64,000 bases of DNA from CAYLNL01 sp964385175 (GCA_964385175.1 CAYLNL010000004.1:124001-188000); one strand, 5' to 3'; positions 29,657 through 37,974 are shown, counted from the first letter of the stretch. Program-made: numbers and translations. Notes: generated by a model from the sequence alone, not told the origin.

Positions 29657-30562
29657 TTATAGTAAGTCGTTCAGGGCAGCTTGAAGGGTTGGGAATTGAT
29701 AGGAAAACCCTTGTTCAACTATTTTATGGCAACTTACCTGCTGGCTGGAGCAAGCTATGGAGGCGACTTCTCCCATAAAAAATTTCAGTAACCATTGAGG
29801 AATAGCGGGAAGGAGTAAGGGTTTTTTTAAAATAGACGCTATTTTTTTAGTGAGTTCTTTTTGGGTCACGGGCTGCGGGGCTACGCCATTATACACTCCA
29901 ATTAATTGGTTTTCTACAGCATAGAGAAATATACGGGCAATATCTGCCACGTGAATCCATGACTGCCATTGAGCGCCGCTACATAGGGGGGCGCCCGCAT
30001 ACCCGCGTATAGCGCGGACGAGGGGAGGGAGGGCGCCATTTTTTCGAGCTAATACGATGCCTACCCGTATTTTGGCTACCGGCAGGGAATTTTTTTGGAA
30101 GGTATCGGCGGCTTTTTCCCACTCGGTAACAACGTTTCCTAAAAAGGAAGTGGCAGCCTCCGAGTAATCTTCTTTATAGAACGCTGTGTAGGAATGGGGA
30201 TATATGCCTATAGCAGAGGCGGTTGCAATAGTTTTAACATCATGATTTTTTAAAGAGGAGAGAGAGGTTTGCAGGAGCTGCAGGGATTGAACACGACTTT
30301 GAATAATTTTTGTTTTATAGGCAGGCGTCCATCTTTTTGCAATAGAGGCGCCGGCTAAGTTAACAATGGCGTTTACGCCTTCAAAACAAGAAATATCTAT
30401 CTCATTTTTAGAAGGGTTCCAGTAAAAGCCAGAAAGTTGGGGTGTTTTTTTAATTTTCTTAGGAGAAGTAGTAAGGTAGTGTATGGTATAGTTTTTTTCA
30501 CTGCATTGGCGAAGGAGTTCGGCGCCTATTAACCCTGTAGCGCCGGTTACAAGCAGTTTCAC
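29657..30562 (-). CDS. TIGR01777-family NAD(P)-dependent epimerase/oxidoreductase
   Basis: 301 residues. N-terminal Rossmann motif VTGATGLIGAELLRQ, then VNLAGASIAKRWTPAYKTKI, the hallmark of the TIGR01777 (YfcH-like) branch of extended short-chain dehydrogenases, and a C-terminal DUF1731-like end (about 255-301). Substrate unknown. The start is a GTG at 30562, six bp after the sucD stop; no nearby ATG fits. It is almost certainly co-transcribed with sucD. Confidence 0.9.
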   Translation of the reverse strand: MKLLVTGATGLIGAELLRQCSEKNYTIHYLTTSPKKIKKTPQLSGFYWNPSKNEIDISCFEGVNAIVNLAGASIAKRWTPAYKTKIIQSRVQSLQLLQTSLSSLKNHDVKTIATASAIGIYPHSYTAFYKEDYSEAATSFLGNVVTEWEKAADTFQKNSLPVAKIRVGIVLARKNGALPPLVRAIRGYAGAPLCSGAQWQSWIHVADIARIFLYAVENQLIGVYNGVAPQPVTQKELTKKIASILKKPLLLPAIPQWLLKFFMGEVASIACSSQQVSCHKIVEQGFSYQFPTLQAALNDLL

Positions 30563-30567
30563 GGAGA

Positions 30568-31452
30568 TTATCGTATGGTTGTGAGACTCACCTGGGCTAC
30601 CTTTTTGCCAATTTCGGCAGGAGAGTTAACCACGTGAATGCCGCAGGCTTTCATCGCCGCTTTTTTAGCCTGGGCTGTATCAGCTGCGCCGCCCACAATG
30701 GCGCCGGCATGCCCCATAGTTCTCCCTTTGGGAGCGGTTTCGCCAGCAATAAAGCCAATAACAGGCTTGGGGTTGGGTTGAGTGGCTATCCATTGCGCCG
30801 CTTCTATTTCCAGTTGCCCGCCAATTTCGCCAATCATAATAATGGCATGGGTTTCAGGGTCGTTCATCAACAAGGCAACGGCTTCTTTTGTAGTGGTGCC
30901 TATAATAGGGTCACCTCCGATACCAATAGCGGTGCTTATTCCCAAACCTTCTTTCACAACCTGGTCGGCAGCTTCATAGGTGAGCGTTCCCGATTTAGAT
31001 ACGAGGCCTATATTTCCTTTTTTAAATACAAAACCAGGCATAATGCCTACTTTGGCCTCTCCAGGAGTAATAACCCCGGGGCAGTTGGGACCAATGAGGC
31101 GGCAATTTTTAGATTGAAGATACTCATACGCAATTACCATATCGGCTACCGGGATACCTTCGGTTATGGCAATAATTACAGCTATACCTGCATCGGCCGC
31201 CTCCATAATGGCGTCTGCTGCAAAGGCGGGGGGTACAAAAATAATAGAAGTATCGGCCCCGGTTTTTTCAACCGCTTCGCTCACCGTATTAAAAATAGGT
31301 CGCTCTAAATGATATTGACCGCCTTTTCCTGGCGTAACGCCGCCAACTACCTGGGTTCCGTAGGCTATCATTTGTTCTGCGTGAAAGGTTCCTTCGCTGC
31401 CCGTGAAGCCTTGTACAATTACTTTTGAATTTTTATTGACTAAAACGCTCAT
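30568..31452 (-). CDS. sucD: Succinate-CoA ligase (ADP-forming) subunit alpha
   Basis: 294 residues, normal length. CoA-binding Rossmann domain with VQGFTGSEGTFHAEQMI near residue 14, GPNCPGVITPGEAKVGIMP (about 122-140), and the phosphohistidine loop MGHAGAIVGG (His about 247). It makes ATP from succinyl-CoA in the TCA cycle together with SucC. The sucC gene is not adjacent, which is common in this phylum. Followed six bp later by the TIGR01777 gene. Confidence 0.97.
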   Translation of the reverse strand: MSVLVNKNSKVIVQGFTGSEGTFHAEQMIAYGTQVVGGVTPGKGGQYHLERPIFNTVSEAVEKTGADTSIIFVPPAFAADAIMEAADAGIAVIIAITEGIPVADMVIAYEYLQSKNCRLIGPNCPGVITPGEAKVGIMPGFVFKKGNIGLVSKSGTLTYEAADQVVKEGLGISTAIGIGGDPIIGTTTKEAVALLMNDPETHAIIMIGEIGGQLEIEAAQWIATQPNPKPVIGFIAGETAPKGRTMGHAGAIVGGAADTAQAKKAAMKACGIHVVNSPAEIGKKVAQVSLTTIR

Positions 31453-31595
31453 GGATGTCAGATTTTAGCAGTTAGTAGTAAGGGATTATTGAGAAAACAA
31501 AACCCAAGGATGAGAGCAGATTTATAAATTGACAGGGTTACTTTCAAAGTTTAAAATAGGTTACGTTTATTTTCCTGGCTCTAAAAAACGAGCTG

Positions 31596-31603
31596 CAAAG
31601 ATA
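31596..31603 (-). promoter_or_regulatory. Candidate -7 element for sucD
   Basis: TATCTTTG on the minus strand, exact TAnnTTTG, about 144 bp before the sucD ATG. No TTG at the expected spacing. It would give a long 5' leader. Confidence 0.4.
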
Positions 31604-31901
31604 GTATTTTTTAGCAGTAAAGGGAGGATAGGGGAAACAAAAAACAAGGGTGAATAGTGAAATATGATATATTTTATTTTACATAATATAAATTATAATA
31701 CAAAAATAACTCCACAATTTCTAATGCTCATGTTTGCTGCGGGCTGTCTAAATAAAAAACTACTTTACGCTAATTGCTTCACAAAAAAATAATTTCCCTG
31801 CCTGCATTGGCACATTTACAAACCACAAATGTCTTTAAAAAACAGGGTGAAAAATCACCAGTAAACCAGGATATGCAAAAGAGCCAAATTCTTAAAAAGA
31901 A
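31604..31901. other. AT-rich intergenic region without a detectable gene
   Basis: Between the sucD promoter region and the ars promoter. I see no long open frame, no stable hairpin followed by a T-run and no repeat here. Confidence 0.6.
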
Positions 31902-31941
31902 TTTGGTAGATTAAATAATTCATCGTAATATTGCAATATTA
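31902..31941 (+). promoter_or_regulatory. ars operon promoter with overlapping palindromic operator
   Basis: TTTG at 31902-31905, 20 nt, then TAATATTG (31926-31933; one mismatch to TAnnTTTG). The perfect 16-bp palindrome TAATATTGCAATATTA (31926-31941) covers the -7 element, so a dimeric repressor, most simply ArsR, would block initiation. The arsR ATG is at 31953. Confidence 0.7.
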
Positions 31942-31952
31942 AATTAAAAATA

Positions 31953-32267
31953 ATGGGCGTAACTAAAACAGACCATTTTACCAATAAACAAAATCAAATA
32001 GCTACCATTGCAAAGGCATTGGGGCATCCTGCAAGAGTTGCCATTATTGAGTATTTAATAAAGGTAAACACTTGTATTTGTGGCGACATCGTAAATGAGT
32101 TACCATTGGCGCAACCCACCATTTCACAACACTTAAAAGAACTCAAAAATGCAGGGCTCATAAAAGGCAACATTGAAGGCAATTCAATTTGTTATTGTAT
32201 TGACGAAAAGACGTTCTATATACTCAAAGAATATTTTTCAAAAATTATCTCTACCGTAACCAGTTAA
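31953..32267 (+). CDS. arsR: ArsR-family arsenic-responsive repressor
   Basis: 104 residues, one winged helix-turn-helix domain. Recognition helix region PLAQPTISQHLKELKNAGL (about 50-68). Metal-site cysteines Cys41 and Cys43 in NTCICGDI stand in the alpha-3 position used by classic ArsR sensors (ELCVCDL in E. coli). It should leave DNA on binding As(III). It is the first gene of arsR-arsM-arsC and sits 11 bp after a perfect palindrome that overlaps the promoter, consistent with autoregulation. Confidence 0.92.
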   Translation: MGVTKTDHFTNKQNQIATIAKALGHPARVAIIEYLIKVNTCICGDIVNELPLAQPTISQHLKELKNAGLIKGNIEGNSICYCIDEKTFYILKEYFSKIISTVTS

Positions 32268-32329
32268 AAATGCTGCTGACAGATTTTACGTAAAACACTA
32301 TTTATTATATCAAGTAAAATAAATTGAAA

Positions 32330-33169
32330 ATGGAAAATTCAGAAAAAATAAAAGAAGTTGTAAGGCAAAAATACAGTGAGATTGCTTTGCAGGACAAAGA
32401 AACTAATCAATCATCTTGCTGCGGTGCAGGCGGTTGCTCAACAGAGGTATACACTATTATGAGCGACGATTACAGTAACTTAGACGGGTATAATCCTGAT
32501 GCCGATTTGGGTTTGGGTTGCGGTTTGCCTACACAATTTGCCAAAATAAATAAAGGCGATACCGTAATTGATTTGGGCAGCGGTGCAGGTAATGATTGTT
32601 TTATTGCAAGGAACGAAGCAGGTGAAGATGGCAGGGTAATTGGCATTGACTTTACTCCTGCAATGATTGAAAAGGCAAAGGCTAATGCTCAAAAGTTAGG
32701 GTTCACCAATGTGGAGTTCAGGAAAGGCGACATTGAAAACATTCCTGTTTCTGCAAACGTTGCAGACGTAATTGTGAGCAACTGTGTTTTAAATCTTGTT
32801 CCCGACAAAGACAAAGTTTTTAAAGAAATCTTCCGCGTGTTAAAACAAGGCGGGCATTTCAGCATTTCAGGCATTGTGTTAGTTGGCAACCTTCCCCAAG
32901 CGCTGCGCAATGCAGCAGAAATGTATGCAGGCTGCGTTTCAGGTGCAATACAAAAAGAAGCTTATTTAGAACTTATAAAAGCCAACGGCTTTTCAAATAC
33001 CGCCATTCAAAAAGAGAAGCCCATCAGTATTCCAGATGATATTTTAAAAAACTACCTCAACAAAGAAGAATTGCAAGGTTTTAAATCGGGCAACACAGGA
33101 ATTTTTAGTATTACGGTTTATGCGGAAAAACCTAAAACCTGTGGTTGTGAAACAGGGTGTTGCGGTTAA
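32330..33169 (+). CDS. arsM: Arsenite S-adenosylmethionine methyltransferase
   Basis: 279 residues from the ATG at 32330. SAM motif VIDLGSGAGNDCFIA (about 81-95). The conserved ArsM cysteines are recognisable: Cys64 in LGLGCGLP, one near 150 in VSNCVLN, and one near 200 in YAGCVSG. Extra cysteine clusters occur at the N-terminus (SSCCGAGGC, residues 28-36) and C-terminus (CGCETGCCG), which may bind As(III). It methylates arsenite to mono-, di- and trimethyl forms that can leave the cell as volatile arsines. It lies 62 bp after arsR and 64 bp before arsC. Confidence 0.95.
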   Translation: MENSEKIKEVVRQKYSEIALQDKETNQSSCCGAGGCSTEVYTIMSDDYSNLDGYNPDADLGLGCGLPTQFAKINKGDTVIDLGSGAGNDCFIARNEAGEDGRVIGIDFTPAMIEKAKANAQKLGFTNVEFRKGDIENIPVSANVADVIVSNCVLNLVPDKDKVFKEIFRVLKQGGHFSISGIVLVGNLPQALRNAAEMYAGCVSGAIQKEAYLELIKANGFSNTAIQKEKPISIPDDILKNYLNKEELQGFKSGNTGIFSITVYAEKPKTCGCETGCCG

Positions 33170-33233
33170 AACGTATTGGAAAAAATACCGTAAACCCATT
33201 ATCATAACAACATTATTTGGCTATTTATTTAAT

Positions 33234-33653
33234 ATGGACAAAAAGAAAATTTTAGTGCTTTGCACTGGCAACAGCTTCAGAAGCCAGATAGCAGAGGGTT
33301 ATTTGCGACACTTTGCAAACGGCAAAGCAGATATTTACAGTGCTGGCATGGAAACTCACGGGGTGAACCCAAAAGCTATTGCGATAATGAAAGAAGATAA
33401 TATTGACATATCAAATCATACTTCAAACAATATTGATGAGTATCGTAATATTGACTTCGATTTGGTAATTACAGTTTGCGATAATGCAAAAGAGCATTGC
33501 CCTTTCTTTTCTACAGAAGCAAAAAAGTTTCATCAAAACTTTTCCGACCCGGCAAAAGCAACAGGAACAGATGAAGAAATTAAAGAACAGCTTAGACAAA
33601 CAAGAGAACAAATAAAAAACTATTCTCAACAGTTTGTAACAGATAATCTATAA
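33234..33653 (+). CDS. arsC: Thioredoxin-coupled arsenate reductase
   Basis: 139 residues. Low-molecular-weight phosphatase P-loop CTGNSFRS with Cys10 and Arg16, plus the redox pair Cys82 and Cys89 in VCDNAKEHC. These three cysteines are at the same positions as in Staphylococcus aureus pI258 ArsC, which supports the thioredoxin-linked class. It reduces arsenate to arsenite, the substrate of ArsM. An upstream frame extension to 33120 overlaps arsM and is rejected. No arsB or acr3 efflux gene follows. Confidence 0.95.
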   Translation: MDKKKILVLCTGNSFRSQIAEGYLRHFANGKADIYSAGMETHGVNPKAIAIMKEDNIDISNHTSNNIDEYRNIDFDLVITVCDNAKEHCPFFSTEAKKFHQNFSDPAKATGTDEEIKEQLRQTREQIKNYSQQFVTDNL

Positions 33654-33873
33654 AGAGAAATTACCCGCCCACAAGTATAGGTATATTTGCAATTCGCATA
33701 AGCCAGCACTAAATCCAGAAATTGTAAAAGAGTTTCTACCTTCCCTAAAACTCCCCTCTCCTACCCTTCAAAAAGAGGCAAATTTTTAGCTACGCTATTT
33801 AATACAATGCAGGATTATAGTACAAAACAACTAATGAAAAACAAATATAGTGATGACTTGCTTGCTTTTATAT

Positions 33874-33881
33874 TATATTTG
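33874..33881 (+). promoter_or_regulatory. Candidate -7 element for the small double-glycine peptide gene
   Basis: TATATTTG, exact TAnnTTTG, 23 bp before the ATG at 33905. A TTG lies 13 nt upstream, too close for the usual spacing, so the promoter call is partial. Confidence 0.45.
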
Positions 33882-33904
33882 CCCCCAACTAAATTATTTT
33901 AACT

Positions 33905-34099
33905 ATGAGCACATTAAAAAAATTCAAATCATTCGAAATTCAAAAAGCATTTTTGAAACAATTAACTGGTGGTGCCCTACAGCCATGCCAGTACTATGAA
34001 AACAAATGCATGCAAACTGCTTTCAACAATGGCAATACGTTCCTAATGGACGATTGTGACGCATTATGCGATGCTAATGGTAATTGGAACCAGCAGTAA
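33905..34099 (+). CDS. Double-glycine leader peptide, candidate secreted RiPP/bacteriocin precursor
   Basis: 64 residues. The first 23 are a leader of the type seen in Bacteroidota natural-product precursors: lysine-rich start, FEIQKAFLKQL, and a double-glycine end LTGG (residues 20-23) where a peptidase-containing ABC transporter would cut. The 41-residue core that follows has four cysteines (28, 35, 51, 55), acidic and polar residues, and no hydrophobic helix. A perfect terminator hairpin starts 15 bp after the stop, and a -7-like box precedes the gene, so it looks like a complete single-gene transcript. No modification enzyme, peptidase or transporter is adjacent. The function is inferred from the leader only; an uncharacterised secreted signal or toxin is possible. 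Confidence 0.65.
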   Translation: MSTLKKFKSFEIQKAFLKQLTGGALQPCQYYENKCMQTAFNNGNTFLMDDCDALCDANGNWNQQ

Positions 34100-34113
34100 G
34101 TTAAGCAACTCAA

Positions 34114-34149
34114 ATAAGGCATGTGAGGTATTGCATGCCTTATTTTTTA
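34114..34149 (+). terminator. Rho-independent terminator after the small peptide gene
   Basis: Perfect 11-bp stem AATAAGGCATG / CATGCCTTATT (34114-34124 and 34135-34145) with a 10-nt loop, followed by a T-run. It may also serve the convergent kup gene weakly. Confidence 0.9.
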
Positions 34150-34168
34150 TAAAGAAAAGCTGCCCATG

Positions 34169-36118
34169 CTATGATTGCCGGTGTCTTGTAGTCCTCTCTA
34201 TTTTCAACCTATCGGTTTTAGCCACATCAATAGGTATTTTTTCTTCAATAGTATTAGACAATTCTAACCCAAAATCTTCTTTTACACTAAAACCTATAGA
34301 TTTTAGTAACCGATATACCCTCACCGCAATCATTTCTGTTACAGTGAGTTGGTTATCTGAAGCTACACGAGAGTTTATGAAAATATATTTAAAATCTGTT
34401 GGGATATTAAAGCGGGAAACACTCTCAAATATATTTTCCACCGATATTTCTCCCGACTGTATCATCTCTTTATGAATGGTTTTCATAATATAATCAATTA
34501 CATGCGGCTCCTTAAAACCCAGATATACTTTTATAAAGAAACTTTTTTGAGGAATAATGGTATGAACGCTATATTCTGCACCGTATGGATTATCGGTAAT
34601 TTCAACATGCAAAAACCAATATATCGCTGCCCGTTTGGGCTGCATATAAAATAAGGAATATACAATAGTAGAATCTATCAAATCAAAGCGCGAAGACCTC
34701 ACGGGAAATACCAAATTAGTGCTTATATGCGGCAATGAGGCATCTTTTTGCACCTCTTCCAGCATAGGTTTAATATCTTCCAGCTTACGGTATTCTACCA
34801 CCCGGTTGCGAATTTTCCTCGCTTTATAATAAAATAGTAATAAGAAAAATAAAAGGCTGGCTAAAATCAGGGTAAACAAGCCCCCGTGAACAATCTTATT
34901 TAAATTTGAAAGCAAGAAGATGATTTCTACAGAAATAAAAATTAAAAATATCAATACAACCCCTGCCCTTCTTTTCTTTACATGGAGGAAAAACAAATAC
35001 CCCAGCAGTAAAGATGTCATCAACATATCAATAGTAATAGTAAGCCCATAAGCAGCTTCCATATTTGCTGCCTTACGGAAAATAAACATTACCAGCAAAC
35101 AGCCAGCCATTAAAAAATAGTTCATTCCCGGTATATACACCTGTCCTTTATGAGTAGAAGGGTACTTTACCCGCAAGCTGGGCCAGAGTTTAAGTTTCAT
35201 AGCTTCGTTAACGAGCGAAAACACCCCGGTTATCAATGCCTGGCTGGCTATAATAGTAGCACTCGTGGCAATGATAATGATAAGCGGGATAATAGATTTT
35301 GGAACGGAACTGTAAAATACAGAATTTACGGTTACCCCATCTTCTAATGACAAACAATAGGCTGCCTGCCCAAAATAGCTGAATAACAACATAGATAACA
35401 CAAAAATCCAGGTTATCCGTATATTTTTTTTACCGCAATGCCCTAAATCTGAATATAGCGCCTCTGCGCCTGTGGTACAGAGGAATACAGCCCCTAAAAC
35501 CAGCAGCGCCTCCGGATATGACTGTAAAAAACTAATAGCATACATAGGGTTTACCGCTCGCAGTACCGCAGGGTTTTTTAAAATCCAATACACCCCCAAC
35601 GAGCCGATAGTTAAAAACCAAATTAACATTACCGGTCCAAACAATCCCCCAATGCGCCTGGTGCCAAATTGCTGTATAAAAAATAAAATTATAATAATTG
35701 TGCATACTATAGGAAAAGCCGGGATACTGGCAGATATATTAGATAGCCCTTCAACTGCCGAAGAAATAGAAATCGCCGGCGTAATAAACCCATCACTTAT
35801 CAACGTAGCGCATCCCAGCAAAGCCGGGTAAATAATCCACTTACTTTTAGTTCTTCTAAGCAAGGCATACAAGGCAAAAATACCTCCCTCCCCATGGTTA
35901 TCTGCATTCAGGGCAAGATAAACATACTTCACCGTGGTAATGAGTATTAACGTCCAGAAAATACACGATAAACTACCCATTATCAATAACTCATCAAAAT
36001 TTTTTCCCCCGCTAATAGCAGAAAATACATACAAGGGGGAAGTGCCAATATCGCCGAAAACAATTCCCAAAGTAACTAATAAATGTAACGGCGACACCTT
36101 ATATATGCTGGTTTTCAT
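34169..36118 (-). CDS. kup: Kup-type potassium uptake transporter
   Basis: 649 residues, normal for the KUP/HAK/KT family. N-terminal signature GIVFGDIGTSPLYVFSAI (about 18-35) and NADNHGEGGIFALYALL (about 71-87) are diagnostic, with about 12 transmembrane helices up to residue 425 and a cytoplasmic C-terminal domain of about 220 residues. It imports K+ with protons. It is a single-gene unit convergent with the small peptide gene. Confidence 0.95.
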   Translation of the reverse strand: MKTSIYKVSPLHLLVTLGIVFGDIGTSPLYVFSAISGGKNFDELLIMGSLSCIFWTLILITTVKYVYLALNADNHGEGGIFALYALLRRTKSKWIIYPALLGCATLISDGFITPAISISSAVEGLSNISASIPAFPIVCTIIIILFFIQQFGTRRIGGLFGPVMLIWFLTIGSLGVYWILKNPAVLRAVNPMYAISFLQSYPEALLVLGAVFLCTTGAEALYSDLGHCGKKNIRITWIFVLSMLLFSYFGQAAYCLSLEDGVTVNSVFYSSVPKSIIPLIIIIATSATIIASQALITGVFSLVNEAMKLKLWPSLRVKYPSTHKGQVYIPGMNYFLMAGCLLVMFIFRKAANMEAAYGLTITIDMLMTSLLLGYLFFLHVKKRRAGVVLIFLIFISVEIIFLLSNLNKIVHGGLFTLILASLLFFLLLFYYKARKIRNRVVEYRKLEDIKPMLEEVQKDASLPHISTNLVFPVRSSRFDLIDSTIVYSLFYMQPKRAAIYWFLHVEITDNPYGAEYSVHTIIPQKSFFIKVYLGFKEPHVIDYIMKTIHKEMIQSGEISVENIFESVSRFNIPTDFKYIFINSRVASDNQLTVTEMIAVRVYRLLKSIGFSVKEDFGLELSNTIEEKIPIDVAKTDRLKIERTTRHRQS

Positions 36119-36340
36119 AGCTTAACAGGGTAAAAAGGGAAAACAATATAAATGAAAAGAAGAAGTTAAATGATGTAATTGTTTGAAAATGAAACTATTC
36201 ACAAGTCTATAGTAAATTATATCAGCCCCCAAAAATACCGATTTTTTTCATTCTGGGTTTAATTTCGCAAAAAAATATCCCCACCCTCGTATTTCTCTTT
36301 CCTCCCTCACCCATATAAAAAATGATTTTATTTCCTTTAA

Positions 36341-36371
36341 TTGGAAAGTAACCAATAGTTTTATATTTTTG
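36341..36371 (+). promoter_or_regulatory. Consensus promoter in front of the tRNA-Pro repeat array
   Basis: TTG (36341-36343), 20 nt, TATTTTTG (36364-36371). The first repeat unit begins at 36381, about where transcription should start, so the whole array and the final tRNA would be one transcript. Confidence 0.65.
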
Positions 36372-36380
36372 CACCCGCAA

Positions 36381-36671
36381 CGGGATGTGGCGCAGTTGAT
36401 AGCGTATCCCGCAGGAGAACGGGATGGTCGCTGTTGAGTTTTGAGAAAAAGTTCTGTATAGCTAAAAAATAATAATCGGGATGTGGCGCAGTTGGTAGCG
36501 TATCCCGCAGGAGAACGGGATGGTCGCTGTTGAGTTTTGAGAAAAAGTTCNNNNNNNNNNNNNNNNNNNNNNNNNNNNNNNNNNNNNNNNNNNNNNNNNN
36601 NNNNNNNNNNNNNNNNNNNNNNNNNNNNNNNNNNNNNNNNNNNNNNNNNNTGATAGCTAAAAAATAATAAT
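36381..36671 (+). repeat. Tandem ~96-bp units starting with a tRNA-Pro 5' half
   Basis: Unit 1 (36381-36476) and unit 2 (36477 to the gap at 36551) are nearly identical. The tail of another unit appears after the gap (36651-36671) and runs into the true tRNA-Pro. Each unit starts with the acceptor and D-arm sequence of the tRNA (CGGGATGTGGCGCAGTTG...). It then has a different stem, TCCCG/CGGGA with loop CAGGAGAA, in the anticodon position, keeps the TGGTCGCTG of the variable and T-stem region, and then departs into TTGAGTTTTGAGAAAAAG and an AT-rich spacer. The units lack U33, a 7-nt anticodon loop, a T-loop and a 3' acceptor strand, so they cannot be working tRNAs. Copy number is unknown because of the gap. 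Confidence 0.85.
36551..36650. other. Assembly gap of 100 Ns
   Basis: A run of exactly 100 N inside the tandem array. The round number suggests a scaffold gap of unknown true size, caused by the repeats. Confidence 0.98.
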
Positions 36672-36744
36672 CGGGATGTGGCGCAGTTGGTAGCGTACAC
36701 GCATGGGGTGCGTGTGGTCGCTGGTTCGAGTCCAGTCATCCCGA
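36672..36744 (+). tRNA. tRNA-Pro (anticodon GGG)
   Basis: 73 nt folding as a complete cloverleaf: acceptor CGGGATG/CATCCCG with discriminator A, D-arm GCGC/GCGT, anticodon stem CACGC/GCGTG with loop ATGGGGT (anticodon GGG), T-arm GCTGG/CCAGT with loop TTCGAGT. The 3' CCA is not encoded. It reads codons CCC and CCU. It is the last unit of the tandem array and is followed by a strong terminator. Confidence 0.95.
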
Positions 36745-36757
36745 CTATCCTTTCCTC

Positions 36758-36791
36758 AAAAGACGATTTTTTTAAAAAAATCGTCTTTTTT
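36758..36791 (+). terminator. Rho-independent terminator after tRNA-Pro
   Basis: Perfect inverted repeat AAAAGACGATTTTTTT / AAAAAAATCGTCTTTT followed by T residues, starting 14 bp after the tRNA. Confidence 0.9.
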
Positions 36792-36849
36792 ATACCCGTA
36801 TCACACCCCTGTTATTCTCAAAAATTCGTATCTTGCCTCATATTTCCCT

Positions 36850-37974
36850 ATGAGACCATTCACCACCATACTATTCATACTTTTGAGCCTTCACCTTTCA
36901 TATTCCCAGCGAAAAACCAATAGCCCGCCTATAGAACTCCCCAAAAAAGCAGCCTATACCTTAGAACCTGTAGTAAGCGGGTTATCTATACCGTGGGGAA
37001 TGGTTTTTTTACCCGATGGCAGTATGCTCATCACTGAAAAATCTGGCGAAATCATCCATTTTAAAAAAGGAATAAAAACCTTTATAAAAAATGTACCCCC
37101 GGTATATGTGAGAGGTCAGGGAGGCCTGTTAGACATAAAACTCCATCCTGATTATGAAAAAAACGGCTGGATTTATTTTTCCTATTCATCTTCTGAAGGA
37201 GGCGGAAACGGCGGGAACACTGCCATTATGAGAGCCAAACTACAAGGAGATGCCCTAACCCAAAACCAACTCTTGTACAAAGCTACTCCCAATACCTCCA
37301 AGGGACAGCATTTTGGCTCGCGCATAGAATTTGACAAAGAAGGCTATCTTTATTTTTCTATAGGCGAACGCGGCGAAAAAGATATTAACCCCCAGGATAT
37401 TACCCGCGATGGTGGAAAAATATACCGCCTGCACGATGACGGGCAAATTCCAAAAGATAACCCTTTTGTAGAAAAAGCCAATGCTAAAAAAGCCATCTAC
37501 AGCTATGGGCACCGCAACCCCCAGGGAATGACAAAACACCCGCAGACTGGTTTAATCTGGGTGCATGAGCATGGCCCCCAGGGAGGCGATGAAATAAACA
37601 TCATACAAAAAGGAAAAAACTATGGCTGGCCCCTTATTACCTACGGCATTGATTATGATGGAACCAGTATAAGTGAAAAAACCGCTCTTCCCGGTATGGA
37701 GCAACCCTTTTATTATTGGATTCCATCTATTGCGCCCAGTGGCATGGCCTTCGTTACCTCTGACAAATATCACCAATGGAAAGGCAATTTACTGGTAGGC
37801 TCCCTGGTTTTTCAATATGTAGAACGCCTTACCCTGGAGGCTAATCGAGTAACTCACCGCGAAAAACTATTTCCCGATGTGGGGCGCGTGCGAAACGTAT
37901 GCCAGGCGCCAGACGGCTATATTTATATAGCCGTAGAAGGAAAAGGCATTTTTAAAATAATCCCTCTGCCATGA
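36850..37974 (+). CDS. Secreted PQQ-dependent sugar dehydrogenase (YliI/Asd-like)
   Basis: 374 residues from ATG 36850, chosen because it gives a proper signal peptide (ending LHLSYSQ) and starts after the tRNA terminator; a longer frame to 36703 runs into the tRNA and is rejected. The six-bladed beta-propeller family signatures are present: VVSGLSIPWGMVFLPDGSM, RGQGGLLDIKLHP, the catalytic-site GQHFGSRIEF, YSYGHRNPQGM and HEHGPQGGDEIN. It should oxidise aldose sugars in the periplasm using PQQ. Its stop overlaps the start of the cytochrome c gene by 4 bp, so the cytochrome is the likely electron acceptor. Confidence 0.93.
   Translation: MRPFTTILFILLSLHLSYSQRKTNSPPIELPKKAAYTLEPVVSGLSIPWGMVFLPDGSMLITEKSGEIIHFKKGIKTFIKNVPPVYVRGQGGLLDIKLHPDYEKNGWIYFSYSSSEGGGNGGNTAIMRAKLQGDALTQNQLLYKATPNTSKGQHFGSRIEFDKEGYLYFSIGERGEKDINPQDITRDGGKIYRLHDDGQIPKDNPFVEKANAKKAIYSYGHRNPQGMTKHPQTGLIWVHEHGPQGGDEINIIQKGKNYGWPLITYGIDYDGTSISEKTALPGMEQPFYYWIPSIAPSGMAFVTSDKYHQWKGNLLVGSLVFQYVERLTLEANRVTHREKLFPDVGRVRNVCQAPDGYIYIAVEGKGIFKIIPLP

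Noticed and set aside
33120..33233. Upstream extension of arsC
   Set aside because: It overlaps the arsM 3' end in another frame; the P-loop Cys falls at the conserved position 10 only with the ATG at 33234.
36381..36550. Additional functional tRNA genes in the repeat units
   Set aside because: They lack a T-loop, a matching 3' acceptor strand and a 7-nt anticodon loop with U33.
36248..36739. Minus-strand reading frame across the tRNA array and the N gap
   Set aside because: It reads antisense through tRNA-Pro and its repeat units and through 100 Ns. Such frames are well-known false proteins from tRNA antisense sequence.
36703..36849. Upstream extension of the PQQ dehydrogenase frame
   Set aside because: It would begin inside the tRNA-Pro gene and cross its terminator; the internal ATG at 36850 gives a clean signal peptide.
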